Origin: JAWLCA01 sp041687395
GTDB lineage: Bacteria; Pseudomonadota; Alphaproteobacteria; Rhodobacterales; Rhodobacteraceae
Reading direction: 5' to 3'
Assembly: GCA_041687395.1 (NCBI GenBank)
Contig: JAWLCA010000023.1
Location: forward strand, 5,670 to 69,669
DNA length: 64,000 bases
Shown here: positions 17,101-26,100 of the stretch, piece after piece
Layout of the letters: every line of letters starts with the position of its first letter
How positions within the stretch are numbered: position 1 is the stretch's first letter
Notes under the pieces: model-generated
Database searches by the model: none
What the model was told of the DNA's origin: nothing
What the model saw: the letters and a program-made list of their open reading frames with translations, nothing else
Translations under genes and position numbers: made by a program

Positions 17101-17600
17101 GCCCGCCGCCCGGTCTTTTCAGCGCGCGCCAGCAGCATCTTGCGCTTCAGCGGGCTGAGCCGGTCGATATACATCCGCCCCGCCAGATGGTCGATCTGGT
17201 GCTGGACGGATGTGGCCCAGAGGTAGACGAAATCCCGCTCCTCGATCTCGCCCGTCTCGTTCAGGTACCGCACCGTCACCGCACGGGGGCGTTCGATCTT
17301 GGCGGACACGCCGGGCAGGTTGGGGCTGGCTTCCTCATGGCTGCGCATCTGGCCGCTCGCGTGCAGGACGACCGGGTTCGCCATCCGCACCGCCTGACCG
17401 CGGGCGGTGGAGGCGTCGACCACTGCCAGCCGCAGCATCACGCCGATCTGCGGCGCGGCAAGGCCCACGCCCGGCATCGCCTCCATCGTGTCGATCATGT
17501 CGGTCCAGATCTGCCGGATTTCGTCGGTAATTTCGGGCACGTCGGCCGCTGGCGTGCGCAGGCGCCGGTCGGGCCAGGGCAGGCTGGGGCGCACGGTCAT
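17097..17600 (-). CDS. Degenerate peptide deformylase-like paralogue
   Basis: 167 aa. Clearly a peptide deformylase relative with motif 1 intact (GVGLAAPQIGV near residue 44), but the other two motifs are altered. Where the metal-binding cysteine motif EGCLS should be, the sequence reads EASPNLPG, and the HExxH motif reads HQIDH, replacing the catalytic Glu with Gln. It should therefore be weak or inactive as a deformylase, or act on something else. It lies directly after canonical def with no spacer and overlaps fmt by four bases, so it is kept in a tight translation operon, which argues against recent pseudogenisation. Confidence 0.88.
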   Translation of the reverse strand: MTVRPSLPWPDRRLRTPAADVPEITDEIRQIWTDMIDTMEAMPGVGLAAPQIGVMLRLAVVDASTARGQAVRMANPVVLHASGQMRSHEEASPNLPGVSAKIERPRAVTVRYLNETGEIEERDFVYLWATSVQHQIDHLAGRMYIDRLSPLKRKMLLARAEKTGRRA

Positions 17601-18122
17601 TCAGAGCCGCGCCTTTTCCCGCTTCAGCTTCTGCATCCTGCGGGTGATCATCTGCCGCTTCAGCGGGCCGAGGTAGTCGATGAACAGCTTGCCGTTCAGG
17701 TGGTCGATCTCGTGCTGAACGCAGGTCGCCCACAGGCCGCCGAACTGTTCTTCCTGCGTCTTGCCTTCCAGATCGGTCCAGCGCACCTGCACCTCGGCGG
17801 GACGGGTCACGTCGGCATATTGCTCGGGGATCGACAGGCAGCCCTCTTCGTAGGTGTTGGTTTCCGCCGAGGTCCAGGTGACCTCGGGGTTGATCAGCAC
17901 CATCGGGCGCGGTGCGACCACGGGGTCCTTGATGCAGTCCATCACCAACACCCGTTTCAGCACACCCACCTGGGGTGCCGCCAGGCCGACACCGGGGGCG
18001 TCGTACATCGTCTGCAGCATGTCGTCGGCCAGCGCGCGGATCTCGTCCGTGACCTTCGTCACGGGCTCGCAGGCCTTTCTCAGGCGCGGGTCGGGATGGA
18101 TCAGGATCGGGCGCAAACTCAT
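17601..18122 (-). CDS. def: Peptide deformylase (canonical)
   Basis: 173 aa. Removes the N-formyl group from nascent proteins. All three motifs are intact: GVGLAAPQVGV near residue 45, EGCLSIPEQY with the metal-binding Cys, and QHEIDHLNG with two His ligands and the catalytic Glu. The start at 18122 gives MSLRPILIHPDPRL, the typical N-terminus; an upstream start at 18134 adds four residues. First gene of the def-def2-fmt operon, divergent from the MalY/PatB gene. Confidence 0.95.
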   Translation of the reverse strand: MSLRPILIHPDPRLRKACEPVTKVTDEIRALADDMLQTMYDAPGVGLAAPQVGVLKRVLVMDCIKDPVVAPRPMVLINPEVTWTSAETNTYEEGCLSIPEQYADVTRPAEVQVRWTDLEGKTQEEQFGGLWATCVQHEIDHLNGKLFIDYLGPLKRQMITRRMQKLKREKARL

Positions 18123-18223
18123 GGTGACAGGCATTTAGGACAAGCCCGGCGCGCGTGCAATGGGCGCGGTCTTGCACCCGCCCGCGCAGCCGCTAGGGTG
18201 CGCCCGACCAGCAGGAGAGGCCC

Positions 18224-19396
18224 ATGGATTTCGACACGATCATTGACCGGCGCGGCACCCATTCGATGAAATGGGACATGATGGAAAAGATCTATGGCGT
18301 GCCCGGCGCGGATGGCATCCCGATGTGGGTGGCCGACATGGACTTCCCCGCCCCCGACTGCGTGCAGACAGCCCTGCGCCGGATGGTCGATCACGGCATC
18401 TACGGCTATTTCGGCGACGAGAGCGACTATCTGGAGGCGATCCGCTGGTGGATGGATGCGCGCCACGGCTGGCAGGTGGACCCCAAGGGCATCTTCACCA
18501 CCCACGGGCTGGTGAACGGCACGGCGATGTGCGTCGACACCTGGACGCAGCCGGGCGACGGCGTGGTCTTGTTCACGCCCGTCTATCACGCCTTTGCCCG
18601 GGTGATCCGCGCCGCCGGGCGCACGGTGGTCGAATGCCCTCTGGTCGAGGTGGACGGGCGCTACCAGATGGATTTCGCCGCCTACGACGCGCTGATGACC
18701 GGGGCGGAGCGAATGGTGATCTTCTGCTCGCCGCACAACCCCGGTGGCCGGGTGTGGACGGTAGAAGAACAGCGCGCGGTGGCCGATTTCGCCCGCCGCC
18801 ACGATCTGATCCTCGTGTCGGACGAGATCCATCACGACCTAGTCTATCCCGGCAATCGCCACGTGCCGATGCCTGTGGCTGCGCCCGACAGCCTGGACCG
18901 GCTGGTGATGATGACGGCGACGTCCAAGACCTTCAACATTGCCGGCGCGCATGTCGGCAACGTCATCATTCCTGATGAGGCGTTGCGGAAGCCCTTTGCC
19001 ACAAGGATGGCGGCGCTGGGCATCTCGCCCAATTCCTTTGGCCTGCACATGGCGACGGCGGCCTATTCGCCCGCAGGCGCCGAGTGGGTCGATGCGCTGA
19101 TCGCCTATCTGGACGGCAACCGGAAGCTGTTCGACGCCACCATCGCCGCGATCCCTGGCCTGCGGTCGATGCCGCTGGAGGCCACCTATCTGTCCTGGGT
19201 CGATTTCGCCGCCACCGGCATGACGATGGCCGAGGCGCTGGGCCGGGTGGAGAAGACGGCGCGGATCTGCGTGAACCACGGCCCCACCTTCGGGCGCGGG
19301 GGCGAGACGCATCTGCGTTTCAACCTTGCCACGCCACGCCCCGTGCTGGAACAGGCGATGGAGCGGCTGACGGCGGCCTTTGCCGATCTGCAGTAG
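18224..19396 (+). CDS. MalY/PatB family PLP-dependent cysteine-S-conjugate beta-lyase
   Basis: 390 aa class I/II aminotransferase-fold enzyme. The N-terminal RRGTHSMKWD and PMWVADMDFPAPD stretches are typical of PatB/MalY C-S lyases. The PLP lysine is K235 in TATSKTFNIAG, and the PLP-binding Asp lies in LVSDEIHHDLVYPG. It likely cleaves cystathionine or cysteine conjugates to pyruvate, ammonia and a thiol. A purine-rich GCAGGAGAGG site precedes the ATG. Divergent from def. Confidence 0.92.
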   Translation: MDFDTIIDRRGTHSMKWDMMEKIYGVPGADGIPMWVADMDFPAPDCVQTALRRMVDHGIYGYFGDESDYLEAIRWWMDARHGWQVDPKGIFTTHGLVNGTAMCVDTWTQPGDGVVLFTPVYHAFARVIRAAGRTVVECPLVEVDGRYQMDFAAYDALMTGAERMVIFCSPHNPGGRVWTVEEQRAVADFARRHDLILVSDEIHHDLVYPGNRHVPMPVAAPDSLDRLVMMTATSKTFNIAGAHVGNVIIPDEALRKPFATRMAALGISPNSFGLHMATAAYSPAGAEWVDALIAYLDGNRKLFDATIAAIPGLRSMPLEATYLSWVDFAATGMTMAEALGRVEKTARICVNHGPTFGRGGETHLRFNLATPRPVLEQAMERLTAAFADLQ

Positions 19397-19399
19397 CGA

Positions 19400-19750
19400 T
19401 CAGATGTGGGGCAGCAGCCCGGCCGGCGCTTCGGCATCCACGGCAAAATCCAGCGGCGCGCGGTCGGTGACGGCGGTGCTGCGCTTGTAGTCGCAGACCA
19501 GTTCGCCCCCCTCCTCGACCGAGGCGACGATCAGGCAGGTCGCCAGGTGCCGGCTGCCGTCATACAGATCCACCAGACCGCGCAGCGCGGGCGTGGTCGC
19601 CGCGTCCAGCGCGAAGCCGCCGGGCCAGGTGCGCAGCATCGGATAGACCGCATCGCCCACATGTACCCGCAGGCGAGAGCGTCGTTTTGCAGCGTGCCGT
19701 TCCGCCTCGCGCAGGCCGGTGCGGATATCTTGCGGCAGGAACTCGAACAT
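19400..19750 (-). CDS. PilZ-like small protein of unknown function
   Basis: 116 aa. It starts MFEFLPQDIRTGLREAERHA and has an arginine-rich RRSRLRVHVGD stretch followed by alternating beta-strand-like segments (GGFALDAATTP, GLVDLYDGSRHLATCLI). The RxxxR plus later DxS/G-like arrangement is reminiscent of PilZ domains that bind c-di-GMP, but the second motif is not clear, so this is an inference. I chose the ATG at 19750 over one six codons upstream because it gives the more typical N-terminus. Convergent with malY, divergent from the GST-like gene. Confidence 0.6.
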   Translation of the reverse strand: MFEFLPQDIRTGLREAERHAAKRRSRLRVHVGDAVYPMLRTWPGGFALDAATTPALRGLVDLYDGSRHLATCLIVASVEEGGELVCDYKRSTAVTDRAPLDFAVDAEAPAGLLPHI

Positions 19751-19939
19751 GTGGCACCCCCTTCCCATCGTTCAGGATGCCTTGGACCACGCTGAAATCA
19801 AGAAAATGCGATTGAAATTCAACGGATTCGTGAAGCTTCGTAAATTGTGGTGCGTGTTCGCACAGAAGGGATTGCAATGATGCGTAATTGCACAAATTCG
19901 CGCAGTTGTTAGCTTTGTCCCAACCGAATGGAGGGCGAC

Positions 19940-20914
19940 ATGGGACAACTGGTCGACGGCAACTGGGAATCAGGCTGGTACGATACGAAGAAGTCGGGCG
20001 GCAAGTTCGTCCGCTCCACCGCCGGGTTCCGCAACTGGATCACCGCCGACGGCAGCCGCGGCCCGTCGGGCGACGGGGGGTTCAAGGCGGAAAGCGGCCG
20101 CTATCACCTCTACGTCTCCTACGCCTGCCCTTGGGCGCACCGCACGCTGATCTTCCGCGCGATCAAGGGGCTGAGCGACCACATCGACGTCTCGGTCGTA
20201 CACCCGGACATGCTGGACGACGGCTGGACCTTCGCCACCGACTTTCCCGGCGCCACCGGTGACCGGCAGTTCGACCTGCCGTTCCTGCGTGACATCTATA
20301 CCCGTGCCAAGCCCGACGTCTCGGGCCGCGTGACCGTGCCGGTGCTGTGGGACCGCGAGCGGAACACCATCGTGTCGAACGAATCGGCCGAGATCATCCG
20401 CATGTTCAACTCTGCCTTCGACGGCCTGACCGGCAACACCGACGACTACTGGCCGGAACAGTTGCGAGACGGGATCGAGAGCGTCAACGACCGCATCTAC
20501 AACGGGCTGAACAACGGCGTCTATCGTGCCGGCTTCGCCACGACGCAGGACGCCTATGACGAGGCGGTGGCCGAGGTCTTCAAGACCCTCGACTGGATGG
20601 AGGATCACCTGTCGCAGAACCGCTACCTGACGGGCGACCGGGTGACCGAGGCCGACTGGCGCGCGCTACCGACGCTTCTGCGCTTCGACCCGGTCTATCA
20701 CCTGCATTTCAAGTGCAACCGGCGGCGGATCATCGACTACCCGAACCTGACCGGATACCTGCGGGAACTGTACCAGTGGCCCGGCGTGGCGGACACGTTC
20801 CACCTCGGCCACGTCGTGCGGCACTACCATTACAGTCACGACACGATAAACCCGAACCGGATCATCCCGATCAACCCGATCCTGACCTACGACGCCCCGC
20901 ACGGCCGGGGTTGA
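19940..20914 (+). CDS. Glutathionyl-hydroquinone reductase (Xi-class GST, YqjG/PcpF family)
   Basis: 324 aa. Reduces glutathionyl-hydroquinones to hydroquinones with glutathione. The catalytic Cys63 lies in SYACPWAHRT, the family's CPWA motif. The thioredoxin-like half is followed by the all-helical domain with NGLNNGVYRAGFA and the C-terminal HYHYSHDTINPNRIIP, both typical of this class. A GAGGG site nine bases upstream fixes the ATG. It is monocistronic, with an AT-rich 189-base divergent region toward the PilZ-like gene. Confidence 0.93.
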   Translation: MGQLVDGNWESGWYDTKKSGGKFVRSTAGFRNWITADGSRGPSGDGGFKAESGRYHLYVSYACPWAHRTLIFRAIKGLSDHIDVSVVHPDMLDDGWTFATDFPGATGDRQFDLPFLRDIYTRAKPDVSGRVTVPVLWDRERNTIVSNESAEIIRMFNSAFDGLTGNTDDYWPEQLRDGIESVNDRIYNGLNNGVYRAGFATTQDAYDEAVAEVFKTLDWMEDHLSQNRYLTGDRVTEADWRALPTLLRFDPVYHLHFKCNRRRIIDYPNLTGYLRELYQWPGVADTFHLGHVVRHYHYSHDTINPNRIIPINPILTYDAPHGRG

Positions 20915-21006
20915 TCCGAACGTGTGACGCCCCGGCCCCCGCGCCCTTGCAGCCTTGCCTCACGGTGCCACGCTGCTAGGCTCTCCCCGCCAAATCCGGG
21001 GGAACC

Positions 21007-22170
21007 ATGCGTGCCATACTGACTGCCGCCCTGATCCTGACCGCGCCCGCGGCGCTGGCCTGCGGCGGCGATTTCCGCGCCTTCGTCGACGGCCTGCGGG
21101 CCGAGGCTGTGGCACAGGGCCAGCCGCAACCCGCCATCGACCGCTTCTTTCAGGGCGTGCAACGCGACGACCGGGTGATCCGCGCCGACCGGTCGCAGGG
21201 CATCTTCCAGCGCGATTTCATCGACTTCTCGCGCGCGCTGATCAGCCAGAACCGGTTGCAGAACGGCCGCGCCCACGCCCAGCGCCACGCCGCCGCCTAT
21301 GACCGGGCCGAGGCCGAGTTCGGCGTCTCGCGCTGGATCCTTCTGTCCTTCATGGCGTTCGAGACCGACTATGGCGCAGTGCAGGGCGACTACAACACCC
21401 GCAACGCGCTGGTCACGCTGGCCCATGACTGCCGCCGCCCCGACCTGTTCCGCCCCCATGTCCTTGCCGCCATTACGCTCACCGACCGGGGCGATTTCGA
21501 CCCCGCCCGCACCCAGGGGGCCTGGGCGGGTGAAATCGGCATGCTGCAGATGCTGCCCCACGACATCCTGACCCGCGGCATCGACGGCGACGACGACGGG
21601 CATGTGGACCTGAAGGGCTCTGCCCCCGATGCGATCCTGTCGGGCGCCAATATGCTCCGGGGCCTCGGCTGGCGCGCGGATGAGCCGTGGCTGCAGGAAA
21701 TCGTTGTCCCCGACACGCTGGACTGGGCGCAAACCGGGCTGGAAACCACCCGCCCTGTGGCCGACTGGGCGGCCGATGGCCTGCGCGCCCGCGACGGTGA
21801 GTTGCTGCGCCCCGATCTGCCAGCCTCGGTACTGCTGCCGATGGGGCGAAGGGGGCCGGCGTTCCTTGCCTACCCCAACTTCTCGGTCCTGTTCGAATGG
21901 AACCGCAGCCTGACCTATGTCACCACAGCGGCCTATTTCGCCACCCGGCTGGCCGGCGCGCCGGTCTATGACGCGGGCACCCCCGACCCGGGACTGACCC
22001 CCGACCAGATGAGCACCCTGCAGCAGCGCCTGCAGGCCCGCGGTCACGATGTCGGCGGCGTGGACGGCATCCTTGGTGCGATGACCCGACGCGCGGTGCA
22101 GGCCGAACAGGCCCGACTCGGCCTGCCCGCCGACGCCTGGCCCACGCGGGATCTGCTGAACCGGCTCTGA
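21007..22170 (+). CDS. Lytic murein transglycosylase (MltB-type) with peptidoglycan-binding domain
   Basis: 387 aa exported enzyme that cleaves the MurNAc-GlcNAc bond of peptidoglycan. The signal peptide ends in AALAC; it may be cut before Cys19 and lipidated, though the lipobox is imperfect. The SLT domain has its likely catalytic Glu119 in FMAFETDYGAVQG and GEIGMLQMLPHDIL in the substrate groove. Residues ~330-387 form a PG-binding domain (LQQRLQARGHDVGGVDGILG). No partner gene is adjacent on this strand. Confidence 0.92.
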   Translation: MRAILTAALILTAPAALACGGDFRAFVDGLRAEAVAQGQPQPAIDRFFQGVQRDDRVIRADRSQGIFQRDFIDFSRALISQNRLQNGRAHAQRHAAAYDRAEAEFGVSRWILLSFMAFETDYGAVQGDYNTRNALVTLAHDCRRPDLFRPHVLAAITLTDRGDFDPARTQGAWAGEIGMLQMLPHDILTRGIDGDDDGHVDLKGSAPDAILSGANMLRGLGWRADEPWLQEIVVPDTLDWAQTGLETTRPVADWAADGLRARDGELLRPDLPASVLLPMGRRGPAFLAYPNFSVLFEWNRSLTYVTTAAYFATRLAGAPVYDAGTPDPGLTPDQMSTLQQRLQARGHDVGGVDGILGAMTRRAVQAEQARLGLPADAWPTRDLLNRL

Positions 22171-22216
22171 GCGTCGCCGCGCGGTTGCCCTCTGGCTGCG
22201 CCGGATCGCTGCCGCG

Positions 22217-22347
22217 TTAACCATGTCTGGTGACGAAGTGCCAATCCTGCCGGGAAAATATTGAATATCGTTCGGGAACCTGTTAACCATTCGGGAGTTG
22301 AGATAGGCACCGACCTGCCGTCCAGTAAAAATTGCGGCCGTTAACCA
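22217..22347. promoter_or_regulatory. Cluster of three TTAACCA(T) sites (possible CtrA half-sites)
   Basis: TTAACCAT occurs at 22217-22224 and 22283-22290, and TTAACCA at 22341-22347, all on the plus strand within the 211-base gap before the VPLPA-CTERM gene. TTAACCAT resembles the half-site form of the CtrA box of alphaproteobacteria. Three copies so close together, upstream of one gene, are suggestive. Regulation by CtrA is an inference. Confidence 0.4.
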
Positions 22348-22381
22348 CCCCGGTGCGGCAAGCCTGTAAGGGGGACTCGCG

Positions 22382-22993
22382 ATGACCTTCAGAACTGTTG
22401 CCGTTGCCTTTGCCCTCTCCATGGCTGCTGGTGCCGTGGACGCCGCCAATCTCAGGGCCATCAGCGCCGACTGCGATCCCAGCCTGGGCGCAACTGTCGG
22501 CCAAGGCATACCGGGCAAGATCTGCACCGAAGCGACCAAACGCAACAATGCGGGCCGCGTGAACTATGGTGCCGCCGACGGCGCGTTCTACCCGCTCGGG
22601 CTGTCCAAGGGCATCATCTTCGATGTGGACCCGGCCTTTGTCGGCGCGCCCCCGAAACAAGGCGCGCCCGCCACGGTGGCGGGGGCCAATCACGCCGCCG
22701 ACCCCACGCTTGCCCGGCCGAACATCCGGAACCGGAACGCAGGCGGCGGGCGGCCTGCCGTCCCGGCCGGCAACGGCTTCGGGCTGGGCGGCTCAGGGTC
22801 ATCGCCCGTGGCATCCCTGCCGTCCTCTGTCACGGACGAACCGATCGACGGCGCGCCCGCGCTGGCCGATGTGGCCGACCGCGGCGATCCGACCGGCACG
22901 GCCCCGGCCATCAGCCCCATCCCGCTGCCCGCCGCCGGCTGGCTGCTGCTCGGTGGCCTCGGCGGGCTTGGCCTGCTCCGCCGTCGGACGTAG
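22382..22993 (+). CDS. Secreted protein with VPLPA-CTERM-type sorting signal
   Basis: 203 aa. The N-terminal signal peptide MTFRTVAVAFALSMAAGAVD ends with AAN near residue 22. The mature part is low-complexity, rich in Gly, Ala, Pro and Asn, with no known domain. The C-terminus is a tripartite sorting signal: PIPLPAAGW motif, a hydrophobic Leu/Gly stretch, then an RRR tail. This matches VPLPA-CTERM targets processed by exosortase XrtD-type enzymes in Rhodobacterales, usually linked to exopolysaccharide. No exosortase is in this window. The body carries no hint of enzymatic activity. Confidence 0.8.
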   Translation: MTFRTVAVAFALSMAAGAVDAANLRAISADCDPSLGATVGQGIPGKICTEATKRNNAGRVNYGAADGAFYPLGLSKGIIFDVDPAFVGAPPKQGAPATVAGANHAADPTLARPNIRNRNAGGGRPAVPAGNGFGLGGSGSSPVASLPSSVTDEPIDGAPALADVADRGDPTGTAPAISPIPLPAAGWLLLGGLGGLGLLRRRT

Positions 22994-23054
22994 GTGAACA
23001 CGGCAGTTGGCCTGAACTGCGGCGCACAGGACTGCTCGTCCACGTGAGCAGAGG

Positions 23055-23126
23055 TTTCCATCAGGTTAACCAAAATTGCGTTTCCGCTTCAGCTCAATGA
23101 CTTGAAAAAGCGTGCACGCGTGCACA
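23055..23126 (-). repeat. 72-base 3'-UTR element, copy 3 (after smc)
   Basis: Aligns without gaps to the copies at 37330-37401 and 54824-54895 (about 64 percent identity to the latter, by eye count). The strand given is that of the gene it follows. Reading from the smc stop at 23132, the palindrome GTGCACGCGTGCAC (23112-23125) comes first, six bases after the stop, then the conserved CAAGTCATTGAG block and the GGTTAACC block. Two palindrome base pairs differ from the other copies but are changed on both sides, which preserves pairing. Confidence 0.7.
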
Positions 23127-23131
23127 CCCCT

Positions 23132-26100
23132 TCAGGCCACCATCTGCTCAGCCCGTTTCAGGTCGACGCTGACCAATTGGCTCACCCCCGCCTCGCCCAT
23201 CGTCACGCCGAAAAGCCGGTCCATCCGGCTCATCGTGACGGCATGGTGGGTGATGATCAGGAAGCGCGTGTCGGTGCGCCGGGTCATCTCGTCCAGCATG
23301 TCGCAGAACCGGGTCACGTTTGCGTCGTCCAGCGGCGCGTCCACCTCGTCCAGCACGCAGATCGGGGCCGGGTTGGCCAGGAAGACTGCAAAGATCAGCG
23401 CCAGCGCCGTCAGCGTCTGCTCGCCCCCCGACAGCAACGACAGCGTGGACAGCTTCTTGCCCGGCGGCTGGCACATGATCTCCAGCCCCGCCTCCAGCGG
23501 ATCGTCGGATTCCACCAGCACCAGCCGCGCCTCGCCGCCGCCGAAGAGGTGGGTGAAGAGGGTGGAGAAGTTGGCATTCACCTGCTCGAAGGCTGTCAGC
23601 AGCCGTTCCCGTCCCTCGCGGTTCAGCCCGGCGATCCCGGCCCGCAGCTTCTTGATCGCCTCTTCCAGGTCGGCCTTTTCCGCGGCAAGGGTGTCGTGCT
23701 CCTCCTGCACGTCCTTGGCGTCTTCCTCGGCGCGCAGGTTCACCGCCCCCAGCGCGTCGCGGGCGCGGCGGAACCGGGTGATCTCTTCCTCGATCCGGGC
23801 CGATGGCGGCATCGTGTCGGGGTCTGCGCCCAGGCGTTCCAGCAGGTCAGCGGGCTTCGCCTTGGCCTCCTCTGCGATCCGTGCCTGCGCCAGGGCCACG
23901 CCGTCCCGTGCCGCATCGCGCCGCACCTCGGCGCCCGCCCGCGCCTCTCGCGCCTCGCCGGCCGCGCGCTCGGTCTCGCGCTCGGCCTGCTGGGCCGCGC
24001 GCAGCCGCGCCTCGCCTTCGGCCAAGGCATCCGCCGCCCGCCGACGCCGCGCTTCGGCGGTCTCCAGCGCCTCGGTCAGAGCCGCGCGCTTTTCCGCGAT
24101 CTCGGCCGGCACGGCGGTGGCGGTCTTGAGTTCCGCCTCTGCCTCGGCGCGCCGCGCCGACAGCTCTGCCATCCGGCGTTCGGCATTGGCCAGACGGTCG
24201 CGCCAGGTGGCCGCTTCTTTCTCCACCTCCTGCCGCCGGCGCACGCGGGCCTCTCCCTCGCGCCGGATCTCGTCATGGGCCGCGCGGCGGCTCATCATGG
24301 TGATCCGTGCAGCCTCCACTGCCGACTTGACCTCTTCCACCGCCGCGCGGGCCGCGCCCATGTCGGGCAACTCTGCCTCGGCCGCCTCGGCCTCGGCGAG
24401 CCGTTTGCGTGCCGCGGCCGCTTCTTCGGCGTGTCGCGCGCGGGCCAGCCGCGCGCTTTCCAGCTTGCCGGCGGCGATGGAGCGGTCGGCCTCTGCCCGT
24501 GCCAGCGCGCGGTTGACCTCCGTCACCCGGGCATCCGCAGCCCGTCGCGCCTCGCGCGCCGCCTGTTCGGCACGGGCCTCGTCGGTCATTCGCGCGGTCA
24601 GCACCTCATGCGCGCGCTTGGCCCCCTCGGCGCGGGCGCTCAACTCCTCCAAGTCGCGCTTCAGCTCCACCAGTCGATTCAGCTGCTTCAACCGCTCCGC
24701 CGCGGCCGAAGGCGCATCGGCCGCCGCCGCCCGGAACCCGTCCCAGCGCCACAGGTCGCCCGCGTGCGACACCAGCCGCTGGCCAGGTAGCAACGCGGCC
24801 TGCAGCCGAGGCCCGTCTGCAACCTCTACCACGCCGATCTGCGACAGCCGCCGCGACAGCGCCGCCGTGCCCGACACATGGGCCGACAGCGGCTCCACCC
24901 CCGCCGGCAGCGGCTGGAGCGTGTCATAGGGCGGCAACGTCACCCAGCCCGAGGGCGCCTCGACCCCGGCCTCCGACGCGCGCAGATCCTCGGCCAGCGC
25001 CGCGCCCAGGGCCTGCTCGTAGCCCCGCGCGACAGTCAGGTGGTCCAGGATCTGCTTGCCGGCCCGCGACTCGCGCTCCACCAGGCGGGCCAGCGCGGCC
25101 ACCTCGGCGCGGAGTGCGTTTGCCTCTCCCTCAGCCTCGGACCGCGCGGCGCGCGCCTCGGCCTCGCGGCCCTGGGTTTCGGCCCGCGCGGCCTCGGCAG
25201 CCTCCAGCGCCGCCTCGGCATGAAGTGCGCCCTCGGCTACCTCGGCCTGCCGTGCCTCGGAGGCCGTATGCTCGGCCGCGGCCTTTTCCAGCGCGGCGGC
25301 GGCGTCGCGCTCGGCGGTTTCGGCGCGGGCAACCTCGGCCTCCGCCTTGTCGCGGGTGCTGCGCGAATCCACGATCAGCCGCTGGGCCGACTGGTGCCGG
25401 GCCGACAGGCGCGCGGCATCCTCGGTCACGTCCGAGAGGTTCGCCTCGCGGTCCTGCAGGATGCTGGCCGCTTCGCGCGCTGCCTCGGCGGCGGCTGCCA
25501 GCTTCCCCTCATGGCCGGCGCCGGCCTTGTCCAGTTGCTCTGCCTCCCACGCCAGCCGCTCCAGCGTCTCGCCCGCATCGCGGTTCAAGCCGGTCTCGCG
25601 TTCGGCATCGCGCACAACCTGGGCCAGCGTGGACTGCAGTGCCTCGATCGCGGCTTTCGCGCGGGCTTCCTGATCGGTCAGCGTGTCGCGCTGGACCTGA
25701 AGTCGCTGCAGGATCGCGCCGGCGACGGCTTCCTCCTCGCGCAGGGGGGGCAGGGCCTCTTCGGCGGCGGTGCGTTCGCTGCCCGCCCGGCGGGCCGCGG
25801 CCTCGGCCTGGGCGGCGGCACGCACGGCCTCAGTCAGCGCGGTCTCGGCGGCGACGGCGGCCTGATCGGCCTCACGCCAGCGACGATACAGCAGCAAAGC
25901 CTCGGCCCGGCGCAGGTCGGCGCCGATGGCGCGATAGCGGGCCGCCTGCCGCGCCTGACGGGCAAGGCCGGCCAATTGCGCGGCCAGCGCCTCGATCACA
26001 TCGTCGACGCGGGCCAGGTTCGTCTCGGTCGCGTTCAGCCGCAGCTCCGCCTCGTGCCGGCGCTGGTATAGGCCGGAGATTCCGGCGGCTTCCTCCAGCA

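Noticed and set aside
19751..19939. Specific operator in the AT-rich spacer between the PilZ-like and YqjG-like genes
   Set aside because: Several partial inverted repeats occur but none is repeated or matches a known box; treated as an ordinary divergent promoter region.
23102..24790. Long open frames antisense to smc (562 and 605 aa on the plus strand)
   Set aside because: High-GC shadow frames of the smc coiled coil; low-complexity Ala/Arg translation, no family words, no ribosome binding site.
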